DNA of 64,000 nt from Serratia symbiotica (GTDB lineage Bacteria; Pseudomonadota; Gammaproteobacteria; Enterobacterales; Enterobacteriaceae), in NCBI RefSeq assembly GCF_000821185.2, contig NZ_CP050855.1, positions 1,426,001 to 1,490,000 of the forward strand, written 5' to 3'. The notes below the pieces were generated by a model. That model searched no databases, was not told where the DNA came from, and saw only the letters and a program-made list of their open reading frames with translations. Shown here one piece after another: positions 45,109-54,270 of this stretch; the first letter of the stretch is position 1, and every line of letters begins with the position of its first letter. Made by a program: the position numbers and the translations under genes.

Positions 45109-45975
45109 TCATTTCACCTTCGGTGGCCGTTGATTAGGAGTACCAGTAATACTGCCACTTTCAATAAATCTTTGGTGCGTTACGTTTCCTTTATGATCAT
45201 AGATATATTCAAATATACCTTTCTTATCGTTAAAAGAACCTTCAGCTTGCAGTAATTTCCTTTCTATACCATCACCACCTTTGATAGTGAAAACTTTTCC
45301 ATCCATTAACTGCTCACGGCTCAGATAACTAGCACCTCTATGAGTAGGATCTGGTTTCAGCCCACTACCAATTCGATCTGCTTCAAGAATTTTATTAACA
45401 ACCGAAGATTTTAATACTGTTTCCACCATACCTGTGGTTTTCGCAACAACCTTCTCAGTCAGTACCGCGCCACCTTTAACCACCCCGGCACCGCCAGCCA
45501 GCAGCCCGGCGATATCCGTAACCAGCTTACCGCCTTCAACTCCGGCGTTAAACGATCCGCTGGCTCCGGCCTTCTGATACTCCGTTTCCATCCGGTCGAT
45601 ACGATCAATGTAGGACTGTTTTACCGCATCCGATACGTTACCCAGCACATCACCGCTGTTAAACAGCGATTTCAGGGCGTCATAGGTTTCCTGCGGATTG
45701 CTGGCGGTTTTCACGATGCTGTCTATCGTGTCGTACAGCCCTGCCGGAACCCCGGCTACCATACCCGCCGCAAAGCTGCCATCCTGACCCAGGTTTATCG
45801 CCATCCATTTTGCCTGTGTGCCTGCTTTACAGGCCACAGTCTGGCATTCCGCGATTTCTTTATCTTTCTGAGCCTGCTGTTTCTGGCTCAGATAGTTATT
45901 CTCAACGGTCACTGGATGGGGGAGCTTGGATTTGAGACCGGCAGGAAGGTTGAAGTGAGTTGTCAGCAGGGGCAA
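45109..45975 (-). CDS. Orphan CdiA-CT paired with DUF2247
   Basis: VENN lies at 45906 ([20 protein letters not shown]), followed by a pretoxin region almost identical to that of cdiA and of the unit-D orphan up to [12 protein letters not shown]. The toxin domain is different: [20 protein letters not shown] ... [20 protein letters not shown] ... [20 protein letters not shown] do not know its activity. Upstream of VENN the frame is the antisense of a symE fragment; a TTG at 45975 is the only start, so natural expression is doubtful. It is best viewed as a donor cassette for cdiA. Confidence 0.75.
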   Translation of the reverse strand: MPLLTTHFNLPAGLKSKLPHPVTVENNYLSQKQQAQKDKEIAECQTVACKAGTQAKWMAINLGQDGSFAAGMVAGVPAGLYDTIDSIVKTASNPQETYDALKSLFNSGDVLGNVSDAVKQSYIDRIDRMETEYQKAGASGSFNAGVEGGKLVTDIAGLLAGGAGVVKGGAVLTEKVVAKTTGMVETVLKSSVVNKILEADRIGSGLKPDPTHRGASYLSREQLMDGKVFTIKGGDGIERKLLQAEGSFNDKKGIFEYIYDHKGNVTHQRFIESGSITGTPNQRPPKVK

Positions 45976-46002
45976 TTGATTATCCGGCTGGTTGGGGAGT
46001 AA
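45907..46002 (+). pseudogene. symE 3' remnant
   Basis: 32 codons ([20 protein letters not shown] ... QLIIRLVGE) matching the end of the short SymE at 37030. The 5' part, XRE, primase, recombinase and leader of this unit are deleted at the VENN motif of the neighbouring orphan. Confidence 0.78.
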
Positions 46003-46016
46003 GCGGCGGGTAATAA

Positions 46017-46043
46017 GATCCCGACTCTGTGGCCGGGATCTTT
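46017..46043. terminator. Bidirectional array terminator 5
   Basis: GATCCCG...CGGGATC hairpin with TTTAATAA downstream, less perfect than its sisters. Confidence 0.65.
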
Positions 46044-46050
46044 AATAAAA

Positions 46051-46260
46051 CTAGTTAAAAAAATATCGATCTCCTGATGATTCTATATCGTCAGGAGAAA
46101 CCGTCAAAACATCTAATGTATCACCTTCATTATCGACAAATTCAACTTCATAACCTAAAGTAGGTTCTTGATATATTATAACAACCGCTCCTCTGCATCC
46201 TTTTAGCACAGTATCAGATAAATCTTTTTTGGCTTTAACTACATCATATTCTTTGATCAT
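46051..46260 (-). CDS. cdiI: Orphan CDI immunity protein, DUF4926
   Basis: 69-residue DUF4926-type protein: KEYDVVKAKKDLSDTVLKGC, GAVVIIYQEPTLGYEVEFVD, an SH3-like all-beta composition. DUF4926 proteins are commonly found next to DUF6883 toxins, which is what precedes it. Gap of 19 bp to the toxin. Confidence 0.85.
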   Translation of the reverse strand: MIKEYDVVKAKKDLSDTVLKGCRGAVVIIYQEPTLGYEVEFVDNEGDTLDVLTVSPDDIESSGDRYFFN

Positions 46261-46279
46261 AAAGTAAATACCAATATAT

Positions 46280-47005
46280 TTATTTCTTAGCTGGAATAGC
46301 TGTTACGAGCCTAACTACACCGTCATTATTCGCGATCCAACCAAATTTAACGTTAATCGTTCTGCCGTTAGTGCCAGTTATTGGTATCACTTGATCATAT
46401 TTAGTGCCAAACTGTGTTTCTGCTGTTTTAACGGCTTTACTGGAGTCAAAAACGATTTGTTTCGCAAGCTCATTTGAGTTTGTTTTATTAAAACCAAGAG
46501 CACTATCGAACCACTCTGCCTTACTTCCTCCGACAGGATGTTGTTTGTCTAACAGATAGTTAGCTAATTTTTGATCAACACTAACTTGTGTTTCAGATGT
46601 ATTTTTAATCGAATTTATGGTGCTGCTCTTTCCAGCATTCTTAGCCGCCACAATCTCTGCTTTCGCTGCCGTGGCTTCAGCCGCTGTCTTACCTATCCCA
46701 ACTGCGCCACCTGCACCGACTCCTCCAGGCACTATGGCTTCCGACACCTGAATGCCAGCATTGTTAAGGCAAAGCACCACATTTCCCGCACAGGCTTGTA
46801 TCGCGGCTTTGGCTGCCGCGGCTATTTCCGGCGTGGCCGCAGCTAATATCCCGCCACCAAGCCCTGCTGGCAATGCTACCGTCAACGCATCCTGCATCGC
46901 CAGACCTTTCTGGCAAGACGCTGAACCCGGATTATCCGCACAAGAGGCAATATTCTTGCCATGCTCTCTAGCGAACTTCTCCTGACCGTCCTCAGTGCCG
47001 CCCAT
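46280..47005 (-). CDS. Orphan CdiA-CT, DUF6883 toxin
   Basis: VENN is at 47021 (VENNLMGGTEDGQEKFAREH), and the ATG in LMGG (47005) is the first possible start, giving 241 residues. The pretoxin domain has paired Cys (ASCADNPGSASCQKG) and a hydrophobic Ala/Gly-rich stretch. The toxin domain reads LANYLLDKQHPVGGSKAEWF ... LAKQIVFDSSKAVKTAE, the DUF6883 family. Upstream of VENN the signal-like linker of the array is recognisable (KACPLAG...VVVENN) but closed by a TGA. Its activity is unknown to me. Confidence 0.8.
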   Translation of the reverse strand: MGGTEDGQEKFAREHGKNIASCADNPGSASCQKGLAMQDALTVALPAGLGGGILAAATPEIAAAAKAAIQACAGNVVLCLNNAGIQVSEAIVPGGVGAGGAVGIGKTAAEATAAKAEIVAAKNAGKSSTINSIKNTSETQVSVDQKLANYLLDKQHPVGGSKAEWFDSALGFNKTNSNELAKQIVFDSSKAVKTAETQFGTKYDQVIPITGTNGRTINVKFGWIANNDGVVRLVTAIPAKK

Positions 47006-47546
47006 CAGGTTATTCTCAACAACAACGTTATCCGGTGCACAGCCTGCCAGCGGACACGCTTTTTCCCTGTGCAGTCAGCCGGTTACAACCCCTTTTTGCC
47101 AGTGCGTTTTTATGCAGGCAACTTTTTGCCCCGACGCGCCTTTTTTCACTGTTAAAGAGCAGACCACTGCGCATATTAACCAGCGCTCCCGCACCTGTCA
47201 TTACCGTTTTGCTGCGCGGCGGTTCACCGGGTCACAGCTCGCTGTGGTCCGGTGAACCATCTGCCGGGCGCGGGCTGGCGAGGCCCGCATGTGGCACGTT
47301 GCCTGACCGGGGTTTGATTTTGCATGACCACAACGGGCCGGGGCGGGTAGCGGAAGCTGGACGGAACGGGAACGAGCGAGGAGGAACGACTGCGAGCCGT
47401 TACGGACAGACGCAGCCGGGCGGGCATTAAGCCCTTTAAGCGGAGGCCATAAGGCCGACAACACTGTTGCCGTTTGCTGAAGACGACCAGGAAGGAAGAC
47501 GCCGCCAGGGACGGCGGCCACACCCCGCACCACAACGCGGGGGCGC

Positions 47547-47570
47547 ACGACATAATGTGTATTGTGCGAT
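47547..47570 (-). other. dif-like site 1 (6-bp spacer)
   Basis: Copy of the site at 39289 within the direct repeat. Confidence 0.5.
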
Positions 47571-47618
47571 ACGAGCCGCAGGACGCGGCGAAGGGGTGCG
47601 GGGAAGAAGAACGGCGAG

Positions 47619-47649
47619 CTTCGCATAATACCCGCACATTATGTTGAAC
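47619..47649 (+). other. dif-like site 2 (10-bp spacer)
   Basis: Copy of the site at 39361 within the direct repeat. Confidence 0.55.
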
Positions 47650-47803
47650 GGACGAACGGCCAGCCGCTGACGACCAGAGAGCACCACCGCGTAACGCTGG
47701 CCGGGTGACCGTTTACCCCCGCGCACACCGTAACTGATGAAGGCAGATCGCCGCACGGACGCGGCGCTCTGCCGCACAGCGAACAACTCCACTCACAGAG
47801 AGC

Positions 47804-48853
47804 TTACGGGCTGTCCGGTGCCTCTGGCGCTACCTCCGGCTCCGGGTTCTCCCCCTGCTCTGCCGGATGGGTACTGGCATGCACCGCCTGCAACGCTCTT
47901 ATGCTCACCTGCGTATATATCTGCGTGCTCTCCACGCTACGGTGCCCCAGCATCGCCTGTATCCATCGTAAGTCCGCTCCGTTCTCCAGCATCTGCGTTG
48001 CCATCGCATGCCGGAACAGGTGACAGCTCCCTTTATCGATGCCTGCGGCTCTCAGATACGGTACCACCGCGTTCGTGATGCCGTTCGCCGTCAGGCCCGC
48101 CACACCGTCCATCGCCAGGAACAGCGCCTTACAGTCCGCGCTGACCAGCAGTTCCGGCCTCACCCCGTTCAGGTAGTGCCGCAGCCACCACAGCGCCCGC
48201 TCTCCCACCGGGATCACCCGGTCCACCTTTCCCTTACCCTGTACGATAGTGAGTATCTTCCGGTTAAAGTCCGGGCTGTATAGTCTCCAGCACCGCCACC
48301 TCGCCCCGCCGATACCCGTTGACCACAGCAGCTCCAGCAGCGCCCGGTCACGGATACCCTGCAACGTGCTCAGGTCACACAGGTTCACGATGTCTTCCAC
48401 CTGCTCCACGCTCAGTATCGTGCGCGGCAGGTGCTTCTCCAGTCGCGGTAACTCCAGGTCGGCAGCCGGGTTCGCCAGTATCAGCCCCTGTTTTGCCATC
48501 CAGCTGAACCACACCTGAAGCGGCTGGAGCGTGGTGCGTTGGGTGCGGCTGGAGAGCGGTTCGCCGTTGCTCTTGCGGTACTGGTACAGATGCCGCTGGT
48601 AACTTTCCAGTACCGGCCGCGTCACCTCTGCCGCATGGTACAGCCCGCGCTCCGCCGCCCAGCAGATAAAGCGGTAGCTGTGGTGCGTCTGCGTCTTCAG
48701 CGTGGTCTCTGACCAGTTACGCTCACGCCGCCACCGCACGAACCGCAGCAGCAGCGCGTACAGGCTTTTCGGGTGAGACGCCGGGCCGACCGGCTGGCGG
48801 TAGACATCATCGACAGTGAGAAGGCGGTTTGAACGGGGTTTGCGGTTAGCCAT
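47804..48853 (-). CDS. Tyrosine recombinase with damaged Arg I motif, copy 2
   Basis: Identical in sequence to the protein at 39546-40595, including the loss of the first catalytic Arg at residue 182 (frame displaced at 48280-48310) and the retained Lys, HxxRH, His304 and Tyr313. Here the downstream toxin is DUF6883-type rather than the nuclease type. With both full-length copies damaged and the third copy truncated, no complete active recombinase of this type is visible in the window. Confidence 0.88.
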   Translation of the reverse strand: MANRKPRSNRLLTVDDVYRQPVGPASHPKSLYALLLRFVRWRRERNWSETTLKTQTHHSYRFICWAAERGLYHAAEVTRPVLESYQRHLYQYRKSNGEPLSSRTQRTTLQPLQVWFSWMAKQGLILANPAADLELPRLEKHLPRTILSVEQVEDIVNLCDLSTLQGIRDRALLELLWSTGIGGARWRCWRLYSPDFNRKILTIVQGKGKVDRVIPVGERALWWLRHYLNGVRPELLVSADCKALFLAMDGVAGLTANGITNAVVPYLRAAGIDKGSCHLFRHAMATQMLENGADLRWIQAMLGHRSVESTQIYTQVSIRALQAVHASTHPAEQGENPEPEVAPEAPDSP

Positions 48854-48897
48854 GGTGACACTCCCTTGTCAGGGCTGGCGCGGTCTGTGGCAGACGG

Positions 48898-51894
48898 CTA
48901 AGAAGGAAGACTGACTGACGGGGGCGAGGGCAGCAGCGGCGTTTTCTTTTTTTCCCTGATTACCGCGTTTCCGTTTACCCCAACCACTTTCGGCTGTAAG
49001 CCCTGTACTGCCTGCTCTGAGGCCGGTTTTTCATCCCCCAACTTAGCCCCAACATGACCCCAACCTGAGGGCAACTTGCTTGCCGCAACGTCCAACTTGC
49101 GGTTTCTGCCCTCGTTTTCTTCCACGTTCAGCAGCCCGCACAGGTGGTTTTCCTCACCGCTGCCGCCGTCCCACAACAGTTCGTAACGCAGCAGATGACC
49201 GCGACTGCCGCCGTGCAGCAGCAGGTATTCCATTTCAGCAAGCCGCATACAGTGCACCTTCAGCTGGTTATCGCTCCAGTTTGTCCATGCCCGGATATCC
49301 CGCCGTGTGAAGCGCACCTCTGCGGGCTGGCAGCCCTCACGCTGTGCCATCTCTTTCACCATCTCCTGTATCAGCAACAGCAGTTTGCGCGTCTGCGGCG
49401 GCATCTCGTCCAGTGTTCTGCCTAACACCTCATGCGCCAGTTCATTGGCAAGCGTGATATCCGATGGCTGCACGTCGATATACTCCAGCACCTGCCCGCG
49501 ATGTTCAGCCCGTTTCACCGCCCGCTGATACTGATGCAGCAGCGCCACCGCCTGGATAAGGGTCAGGTATTTCATATGGTCGCGCCGCGTGCGCGTCTTG
49601 TCCGACAGGAACGTCAGCTGCTCCGCATACGGATTGACCACCTTCAGCGGACGCAGCAGCCGCTGTGCGTTCTGATGTAAGCGGGTCAGATACTGTTTCT
49701 CAGAGGACTGAAGCAGCCCGGCCAGTGTCTGCGCCCGCCGCTGCATCGCGTGTATCGCCTGCGTCTGCTCCCGTGACTCATTAACGGTAAGCACCAGACA
49801 GCGGTTGAGCAGCTCTTCGTCAACATCTGAGGCCGTCGTGGTCAGCATCAGCATCACCGGGCCTTTCACGCTGTACTCCCGCGTCACCAGCTCCCCGCTT
49901 TGCTCGTTCTTGCCCGTGCTGGCGATTTTCAGCTCACCGTCCGACTGGAGAAGTTTGAGCGCGTAAGCCGCCTGGCGCACCCCTTCCTCCTCCGCTATCG
50001 CCAGGATTTTATGCGAGAGCGAGGTCTCCCCCAGGTAGTACAGGCTCTGCCCGGTCATCGCGCTGTACTGCACCCGCTCCTCTTCCGGCATCAGCCCCAG
50101 CACCGCGTCCATCAGCGACGACTTACCCGCCGCAGACGACGACTGGATTAACACGGCTAACGGCTTATCCAGTTTGCGCGAGGTCGCCGCAAGATACCCG
50201 GTCAGCAGATTGGTACTTTCCCCCACCACGCCACAGGCCGCGAGGTCATTCACGATACGCTCCGCCAGCTGCGGGTCTTTCAGCAACTCAAGCGCCGCCG
50301 CTTCATCCTCACCGGAGACCGTCACCGCCCCGGAGGCCTGCTCCGTTTCCGCTGCCCGCTGCTGCTCGTCCTGGCGGGCTTCGAGTGCCAGCAGCACCCG
50401 GCCGCACTCGCGTTTTATTACCGCCAGCTCACAGGACAGCTCTGACGCCACCGTGCTCACGAACCCCTGCCGCTGCTTCGCGTGGTACATATCGAAGCTG
50501 TCCACGTGGAACGCCCCGCTACTTTCGTCCAGCACCTGCACGTTGACCTTCATCACGTCTGACAGGGTATTTTTCTGCCAGCCGCGTACCCGCCACACGC
50601 GCGGCCCGGAACGCAGCAGCAGCTCACCGGAGGCGGTGAGTTCACCGGTTTCAGCGGCAACGGCAGGTGCCTGAACGCCCGGCAGGGCAGCTAAAGAAGA
50701 CGGGTTTTTACCGCTGGCCGTCACGGCTTCAGAGGCGGTCACCGCATCGCTGTTCATGCGGCTGGCCTGTTCAAGAGCCAGCGCTAACGCAGACTCCGGG
50801 TTACCGCTTTTCAGGGCGTAGGCATTAGCATCCAGCCCCTGCGGGAAGCGCACCCGCCAGGCGTCGATCCCGGCCTGCTGCAACTCCCCGGCAACCGCCT
50901 CCGCACCCCGATCCCCGGCCTCGTCACGATCGAAGGCGATCAGCACCCGCTTCACCCCGTGATACTGCAACGCAGCCAGATGCCCGCCAGTAAAGCCGTT
51001 CACCCCGTAAGCGGCGATCACATTGCGGTAACCGGCACACCAGAAGGTCATCGCGTCGATCAGCGCCTCACACAGGATCACCTCTGACGAGCCTTTCAGC
51101 GCCGCTTCATTCCACACCCCGGCCAGCGGTGACGGCAGGTAAAGGTGTTTCGCCGATCCCTTTTTAATCTGATGATCCGGCAGGGTTCGCCGTCCGTAGA
51201 GCTGCAACACCCGCCCACAGGCAGCCGGATCATAACTCTCCGGCCAGCCCGTCACCGGCACCACCAGACAGCCCCGGAAGTGATCCTGACGGTTGCTTTC
51301 CCGTACCACGCCCAGCCCTGTAAGCCTTGCCCGGAGCGATTTTCCTTCCTTCGAGTGCGGCGAGGGTAAGGCCCCGGCGATACCGTGCGCCCCCGCGAAC
51401 CCCAGCCGGAAGTGGCTGACCAGCTCAGGATGGTTCAGCCCGCGCTTCTCCAGCCAGGCCAGCGCATCCGGGCTGTTCAGCAGGTTGCGGTGATACCAGT
51501 CCGTGACCTGACGCAGCAGCGCCTGCCCGTCATCGTCCAGGTCAGTGAGGGTCTGGCGGGCAGGCGGCGAAGAAGGAGCAGGAAGAGCAGCGGCTGAAGA
51601 AGAGGCGGCAGATCCGGCGAACTCGCGCAGCCGCAGTACCGCTTTTGGCAGGGAGAAGCCTTCCGTTTTCATCATCCAGTCAACCACCGACCCCGCCGCA
51701 CCGCAGCCGAAGCAGTGGTACAGGTTTTTCTCCGGGCTGATAACCAGCGACGGGGTTTTTTCCTGATGGAACGGACACAGCAGCACAAGGTCACGCCCCT
51801 GCTTTCGCAGCTTATGCCCCTGCGATTCGGCAACAACAGCTAACGACACGCTGCGCTTTAACTCGTCCAGTTCTCTCTGCGGGATGCGGGGCAT
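48898..51894 (-). CDS. CHC2/TOPRIM primase-ATPase, copy 2
   Basis: Identical to 40640-43636 (998 residues; zinc finger Cys40/His43/Cys61/Cys64, TOPRIM Glu276 and Asp322/324, Walker A-like motif about 585-593). It heads the leftward primase-recombinase operon of unit A and lies 44 bp upstream of the recombinase. The open frame over 3 kb in two copies suggests selection or very recent duplication. Confidence 0.88.
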   Translation of the reverse strand: MPRIPQRELDELKRSVSLAVVAESQGHKLRKQGRDLVLLCPFHQEKTPSLVISPEKNLYHCFGCGAAGSVVDWMMKTEGFSLPKAVLRLREFAGSAASSSAAALPAPSSPPARQTLTDLDDDGQALLRQVTDWYHRNLLNSPDALAWLEKRGLNHPELVSHFRLGFAGAHGIAGALPSPHSKEGKSLRARLTGLGVVRESNRQDHFRGCLVVPVTGWPESYDPAACGRVLQLYGRRTLPDHQIKKGSAKHLYLPSPLAGVWNEAALKGSSEVILCEALIDAMTFWCAGYRNVIAAYGVNGFTGGHLAALQYHGVKRVLIAFDRDEAGDRGAEAVAGELQQAGIDAWRVRFPQGLDANAYALKSGNPESALALALEQASRMNSDAVTASEAVTASGKNPSSLAALPGVQAPAVAAETGELTASGELLLRSGPRVWRVRGWQKNTLSDVMKVNVQVLDESSGAFHVDSFDMYHAKQRQGFVSTVASELSCELAVIKRECGRVLLALEARQDEQQRAAETEQASGAVTVSGEDEAAALELLKDPQLAERIVNDLAACGVVGESTNLLTGYLAATSRKLDKPLAVLIQSSSAAGKSSLMDAVLGLMPEEERVQYSAMTGQSLYYLGETSLSHKILAIAEEEGVRQAAYALKLLQSDGELKIASTGKNEQSGELVTREYSVKGPVMLMLTTTASDVDEELLNRCLVLTVNESREQTQAIHAMQRRAQTLAGLLQSSEKQYLTRLHQNAQRLLRPLKVVNPYAEQLTFLSDKTRTRRDHMKYLTLIQAVALLHQYQRAVKRAEHRGQVLEYIDVQPSDITLANELAHEVLGRTLDEMPPQTRKLLLLIQEMVKEMAQREGCQPAEVRFTRRDIRAWTNWSDNQLKVHCMRLAEMEYLLLHGGSRGHLLRYELLWDGGSGEENHLCGLLNVEENEGRNRKLDVAASKLPSGWGHVGAKLGDEKPASEQAVQGLQPKVVGVNGNAVIREKKKTPLLPSPPSVSLPS

Positions 51895-51941
51895 GTCACA
51901 ACTCCTGTCAAAAACCTGTCAATAGGAAAACAGTAAAAATA

Positions 51942-51979
51942 ACTCCATTGCAGAGTACTCCATAACGGAGTATTGTCAA
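51942..51979. promoter_or_regulatory. Divergent promoter and XRE operators, copy 2
   Basis: Same ACTCC/GGAGT dyads and overlapping promoters as at 43684-43721, between primase and XRE. Confidence 0.65.
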
Positions 51980-52008
51980 CAGGGTTATTTAAAACAGGGA
52001 GTACCATC

Positions 52009-52395
52009 ATGGCAACACTCACCCGACAGCAGCGTAATGCCATGAACACCAGAGATGAACAGTTTTTCAGGGAGCTGGGCGCAAGGATCGCGCTGGCAAG
52101 GAAAGAACGGCAACTGACCCAGCAGCAACTGGCCGAACAGCTGGGGATTGCCCAGCAGACGATGGCACACTATGAAGGCGGGCGGCTCAAGGTTTCGGCT
52201 TCACTGCTGCCACCGCTGGCGCAGATCCTTAACCTGTCGCTGGATGAGATGCTGGGGCTGCCGACCAGACGGACAGCAAAGCGCGGTCCGGCGTCACGGC
52301 TGGAGCAGCAGATCGACGCGATCCGCCAGATGCCGATGACGAAGCAGAAGTTTGTTTCAGAGATGCTGGATAACGTAATTGGTAAAACAGAGTAG
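52009..52395 (+). CDS. XRE-family repressor, copy 2
   Basis: 128 residues, identical to 43751-44137. With two identical repressors and two identical operators, the two units should be regulated together in trans. The HTH recognition helix is GIAQQTMAHYEGG. It is followed by symE after 72 bp. Confidence 0.9.
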   Translation: MATLTRQQRNAMNTRDEQFFRELGARIALARKERQLTQQQLAEQLGIAQQTMAHYEGGRLKVSASLLPPLAQILNLSLDEMLGLPTRRTAKRGPASRLEQQIDAIRQMPMTKQKFVSEMLDNVIGKTE

Positions 52396-52467
52396 TTAAC
52401 AGACGCGGAACTGAGGTGCTCGAACACCCCAGCCCGCTAACCACAGGCAACTAAACAGGAGTTGATT

Positions 52468-52803
52468 ATGGCTGACACGCATCATAAGTCAGGGACGGGT
52501 ACACCCACAACAACACGAGCTTACACCGTGAGCTATATCCGGGATTCACGAACGTTTGAACCGGCACCGGCTGTCACCCTGAAGGGCCACTGGCTGGAGC
52601 AGGCCGGTTTTGAGACGGGAACACCGCTGGAAGTGAAGGTGCTGCCGGACTGTCTGATTCTGACCGTTAAGAAGCCCTCGCCGGAGCCGGAGGTGATACA
52701 GGCCCTGCGCCAGCTCTGCCCGAAGCTGTCAGCCCGCAAGCAGCGTGAGCTGATGGAACTGATTCAGGTCATGGCCAGACCGAAGAAGCGGACAACTGGC
52801 TGA
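52468..52803 (+). CDS. symE: SymE-like protein, long form
   Basis: 111 residues. The first about 64 residues equal the copy at 44210; the rest (TVKKPSPEPEVIQALRQLCP ... IQVMARPKKRTTG) instead matches the truncated symE at 31570-31866. The gene is thus a mosaic. It is nearest to the functional cdiA-cdiI pair and converges on cdiI, now separated from it by the IS4-type element. Confidence 0.87.
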   Translation: MADTHHKSGTGTPTTTRAYTVSYIRDSRTFEPAPAVTLKGHWLEQAGFETGTPLEVKVLPDCLILTVKKPSPEPEVIQALRQLCPKLSARKQRELMELIQVMARPKKRTTG

Positions 52804-52833
52804 ACATTAAATGAAAAATCCCGGCGCGATGGC

Positions 52834-54247
52834 CTAATGCCGATCAGTTAAGGATCACTTGAACGATCCTACCTCTGTGTGAAAATCCGTAATCTCCCTG
52901 AGATTACGGATTTTTTTATGTTACTGAGTCAGGCGCTTGATGCCGTTCTTAAATTCTCTCCTAAAGAGTTTGCTGCACTGTCTGATTTGCTCTCACCTGA
53001 GCTTATCGATGAGTGCCTGGCTGATACCGGGGTCGTGACGCTTCGCAAGCGCCGTCTCCCCATGGAGATGATGGTCTGGGCTGTCGCCGGTATGTCCTTG
53101 TTCCGCTCATTTTCCATGAATCAGTTGGTTTCACATCTCGATATTATGCTGCCGGGTAAGCGTCCTTTTGTCGCACCCAGCGCCGTGGTACAAGCCCGTC
53201 AGCGGCTCGGGGAAGATGTGGTTAGACTGGTTTTCGAGAAAACACGCCAACTCTGGTTCGAGAAAACACCGTTATCCCACTGGAACGGTCTGACATTGAT
53301 GGCTGTAGACGGCACTCTGTGGAGAACACCGGACACGCCGGAAAATGATGCTGCTTTTGGACGAACAGCTAATGAGTATGCCCAGTCCGACTGGCCACAG
53401 CTGCGTATGGTCTGTCAGATGGAAGTGACCAGTCATCTGTTATCCGGTGTGAGCTTTGGCAGCGTGTCAGAAACCAGCGAAGTTGACCTTGCCGCTCAAT
53501 TGGCCGGGCAGACGCAGGACCACTCACTGACGATACTGGATAAAGGCTTCTATGCACTCGGGTTGCTTCACCACTGGTGGTCATCAGGAACAGAAAAACA
53601 CTGGATGATCCCACTGCGCAAAGGCGCGCAGTATCAGGTGCGCGAGAAGCTGGGTGCAGGACATGAACTGGTCGAACTCAGCTTACCCCCTCAGGCCCGT
53701 AAGAAATGGAAAGATGCGCCTCAAACACTGACGGCGAGGTTGATAAGTAAAGAAATCAACGGAAAAACAATACAGATCCTGACGTCAATGTGCGATCCGT
53801 TACGTTACCCTAAAGCTGATATCGTTGACCTTTACGGGCAGCGTTGGGAAATCGAGCAGGGCTTCAGAGAAATGAAACAGCATCTGTTGCAAAATGAACT
53901 GACGCTGAGAAGCAGAAAGCCAGAGCTAATAAGACAGGAACTCTGGGGTGTAGTGCTGGCTTATAACCTGCTGAGGTTCATGATGGCACAGATGGCTTAC
54001 AGCCTGAAAAACGTGGAGCCTTACCAGATAGGGTTTAAACAGGCTGCACTGTATCTAACAGCGCAACTGAGCATACTGCCAGCGGTGGCTCCGGGAAAGG
54101 TGCCGAAAGTGATGAATGAAATCCTGGCGATGGCTGAAAGCTTCGTCCTGCCAGCCCGACGGCAAAGACATTATCCAAGAGCGGTAAAAAAGAAGCCGCA
54201 ACGTTACCCGTTGCGGCGTCCTCAAAAGCTTAACTGACAAGCATTAG
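52834..54247 (+). mobile_element. IS4-type element, copy 2
   Basis: 1414 bp, same terminal repeats as copy 1 (CTAATGCCGATCAGTTAAG / CTTAACTGACAAGCATTAG). The 10-bp target duplication GCGCGATGGC (52824-52833 and 54248-54257) is the loop and inner stem of the array terminator behind cdiI. Confidence 0.93.
52918..54237 (+). CDS. IS4-family transposase (InsG-like), copy 2
   Basis: Identical to 31980-33299, with the same insulating hairpin before the start and the Y-2-R-3-E-6-K signature. An intact frame in both copies indicates recent transposition. Confidence 0.93.
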   Translation: MLLSQALDAVLKFSPKEFAALSDLLSPELIDECLADTGVVTLRKRRLPMEMMVWAVAGMSLFRSFSMNQLVSHLDIMLPGKRPFVAPSAVVQARQRLGEDVVRLVFEKTRQLWFEKTPLSHWNGLTLMAVDGTLWRTPDTPENDAAFGRTANEYAQSDWPQLRMVCQMEVTSHLLSGVSFGSVSETSEVDLAAQLAGQTQDHSLTILDKGFYALGLLHHWWSSGTEKHWMIPLRKGAQYQVREKLGAGHELVELSLPPQARKKWKDAPQTLTARLISKEINGKTIQILTSMCDPLRYPKADIVDLYGQRWEIEQGFREMKQHLLQNELTLRSRKPELIRQELWGVVLAYNLLRFMMAQMAYSLKNVEPYQIGFKQAALYLTAQLSILPAVAPGKVPKVMNEILAMAESFVLPARRQRHYPRAVKKKPQRYPLRRPQKLN

Positions 54248-54270
54248 GCGCGATGGCCGGGATTTTTCAT

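Larger units (their letters stand above)
47022..47803. other. Array leader, unit A
   Basis: The first about 150 bp encode the decayed signal/linker stub (KGASGQKV region) on the minus strand. The rest is the same palindrome-rich leader as 38991-39545, with two dif-like sites. Confidence 0.65.
47249..52660. repeat. 5.4-kb direct repeat, copy 2
   Basis: Second copy of the block at 38991-44402. Both copies share the damaged recombinase motif, so the damage preceded the duplication. Confidence 0.95.

Noticed and set aside
28929..54270. Integron interpretation of the array
   Set aside because: No attC-type GTTRRRY sites and no IntI-specific insertion in the recombinase; only the general recombinase-site-cassette layout is similar.
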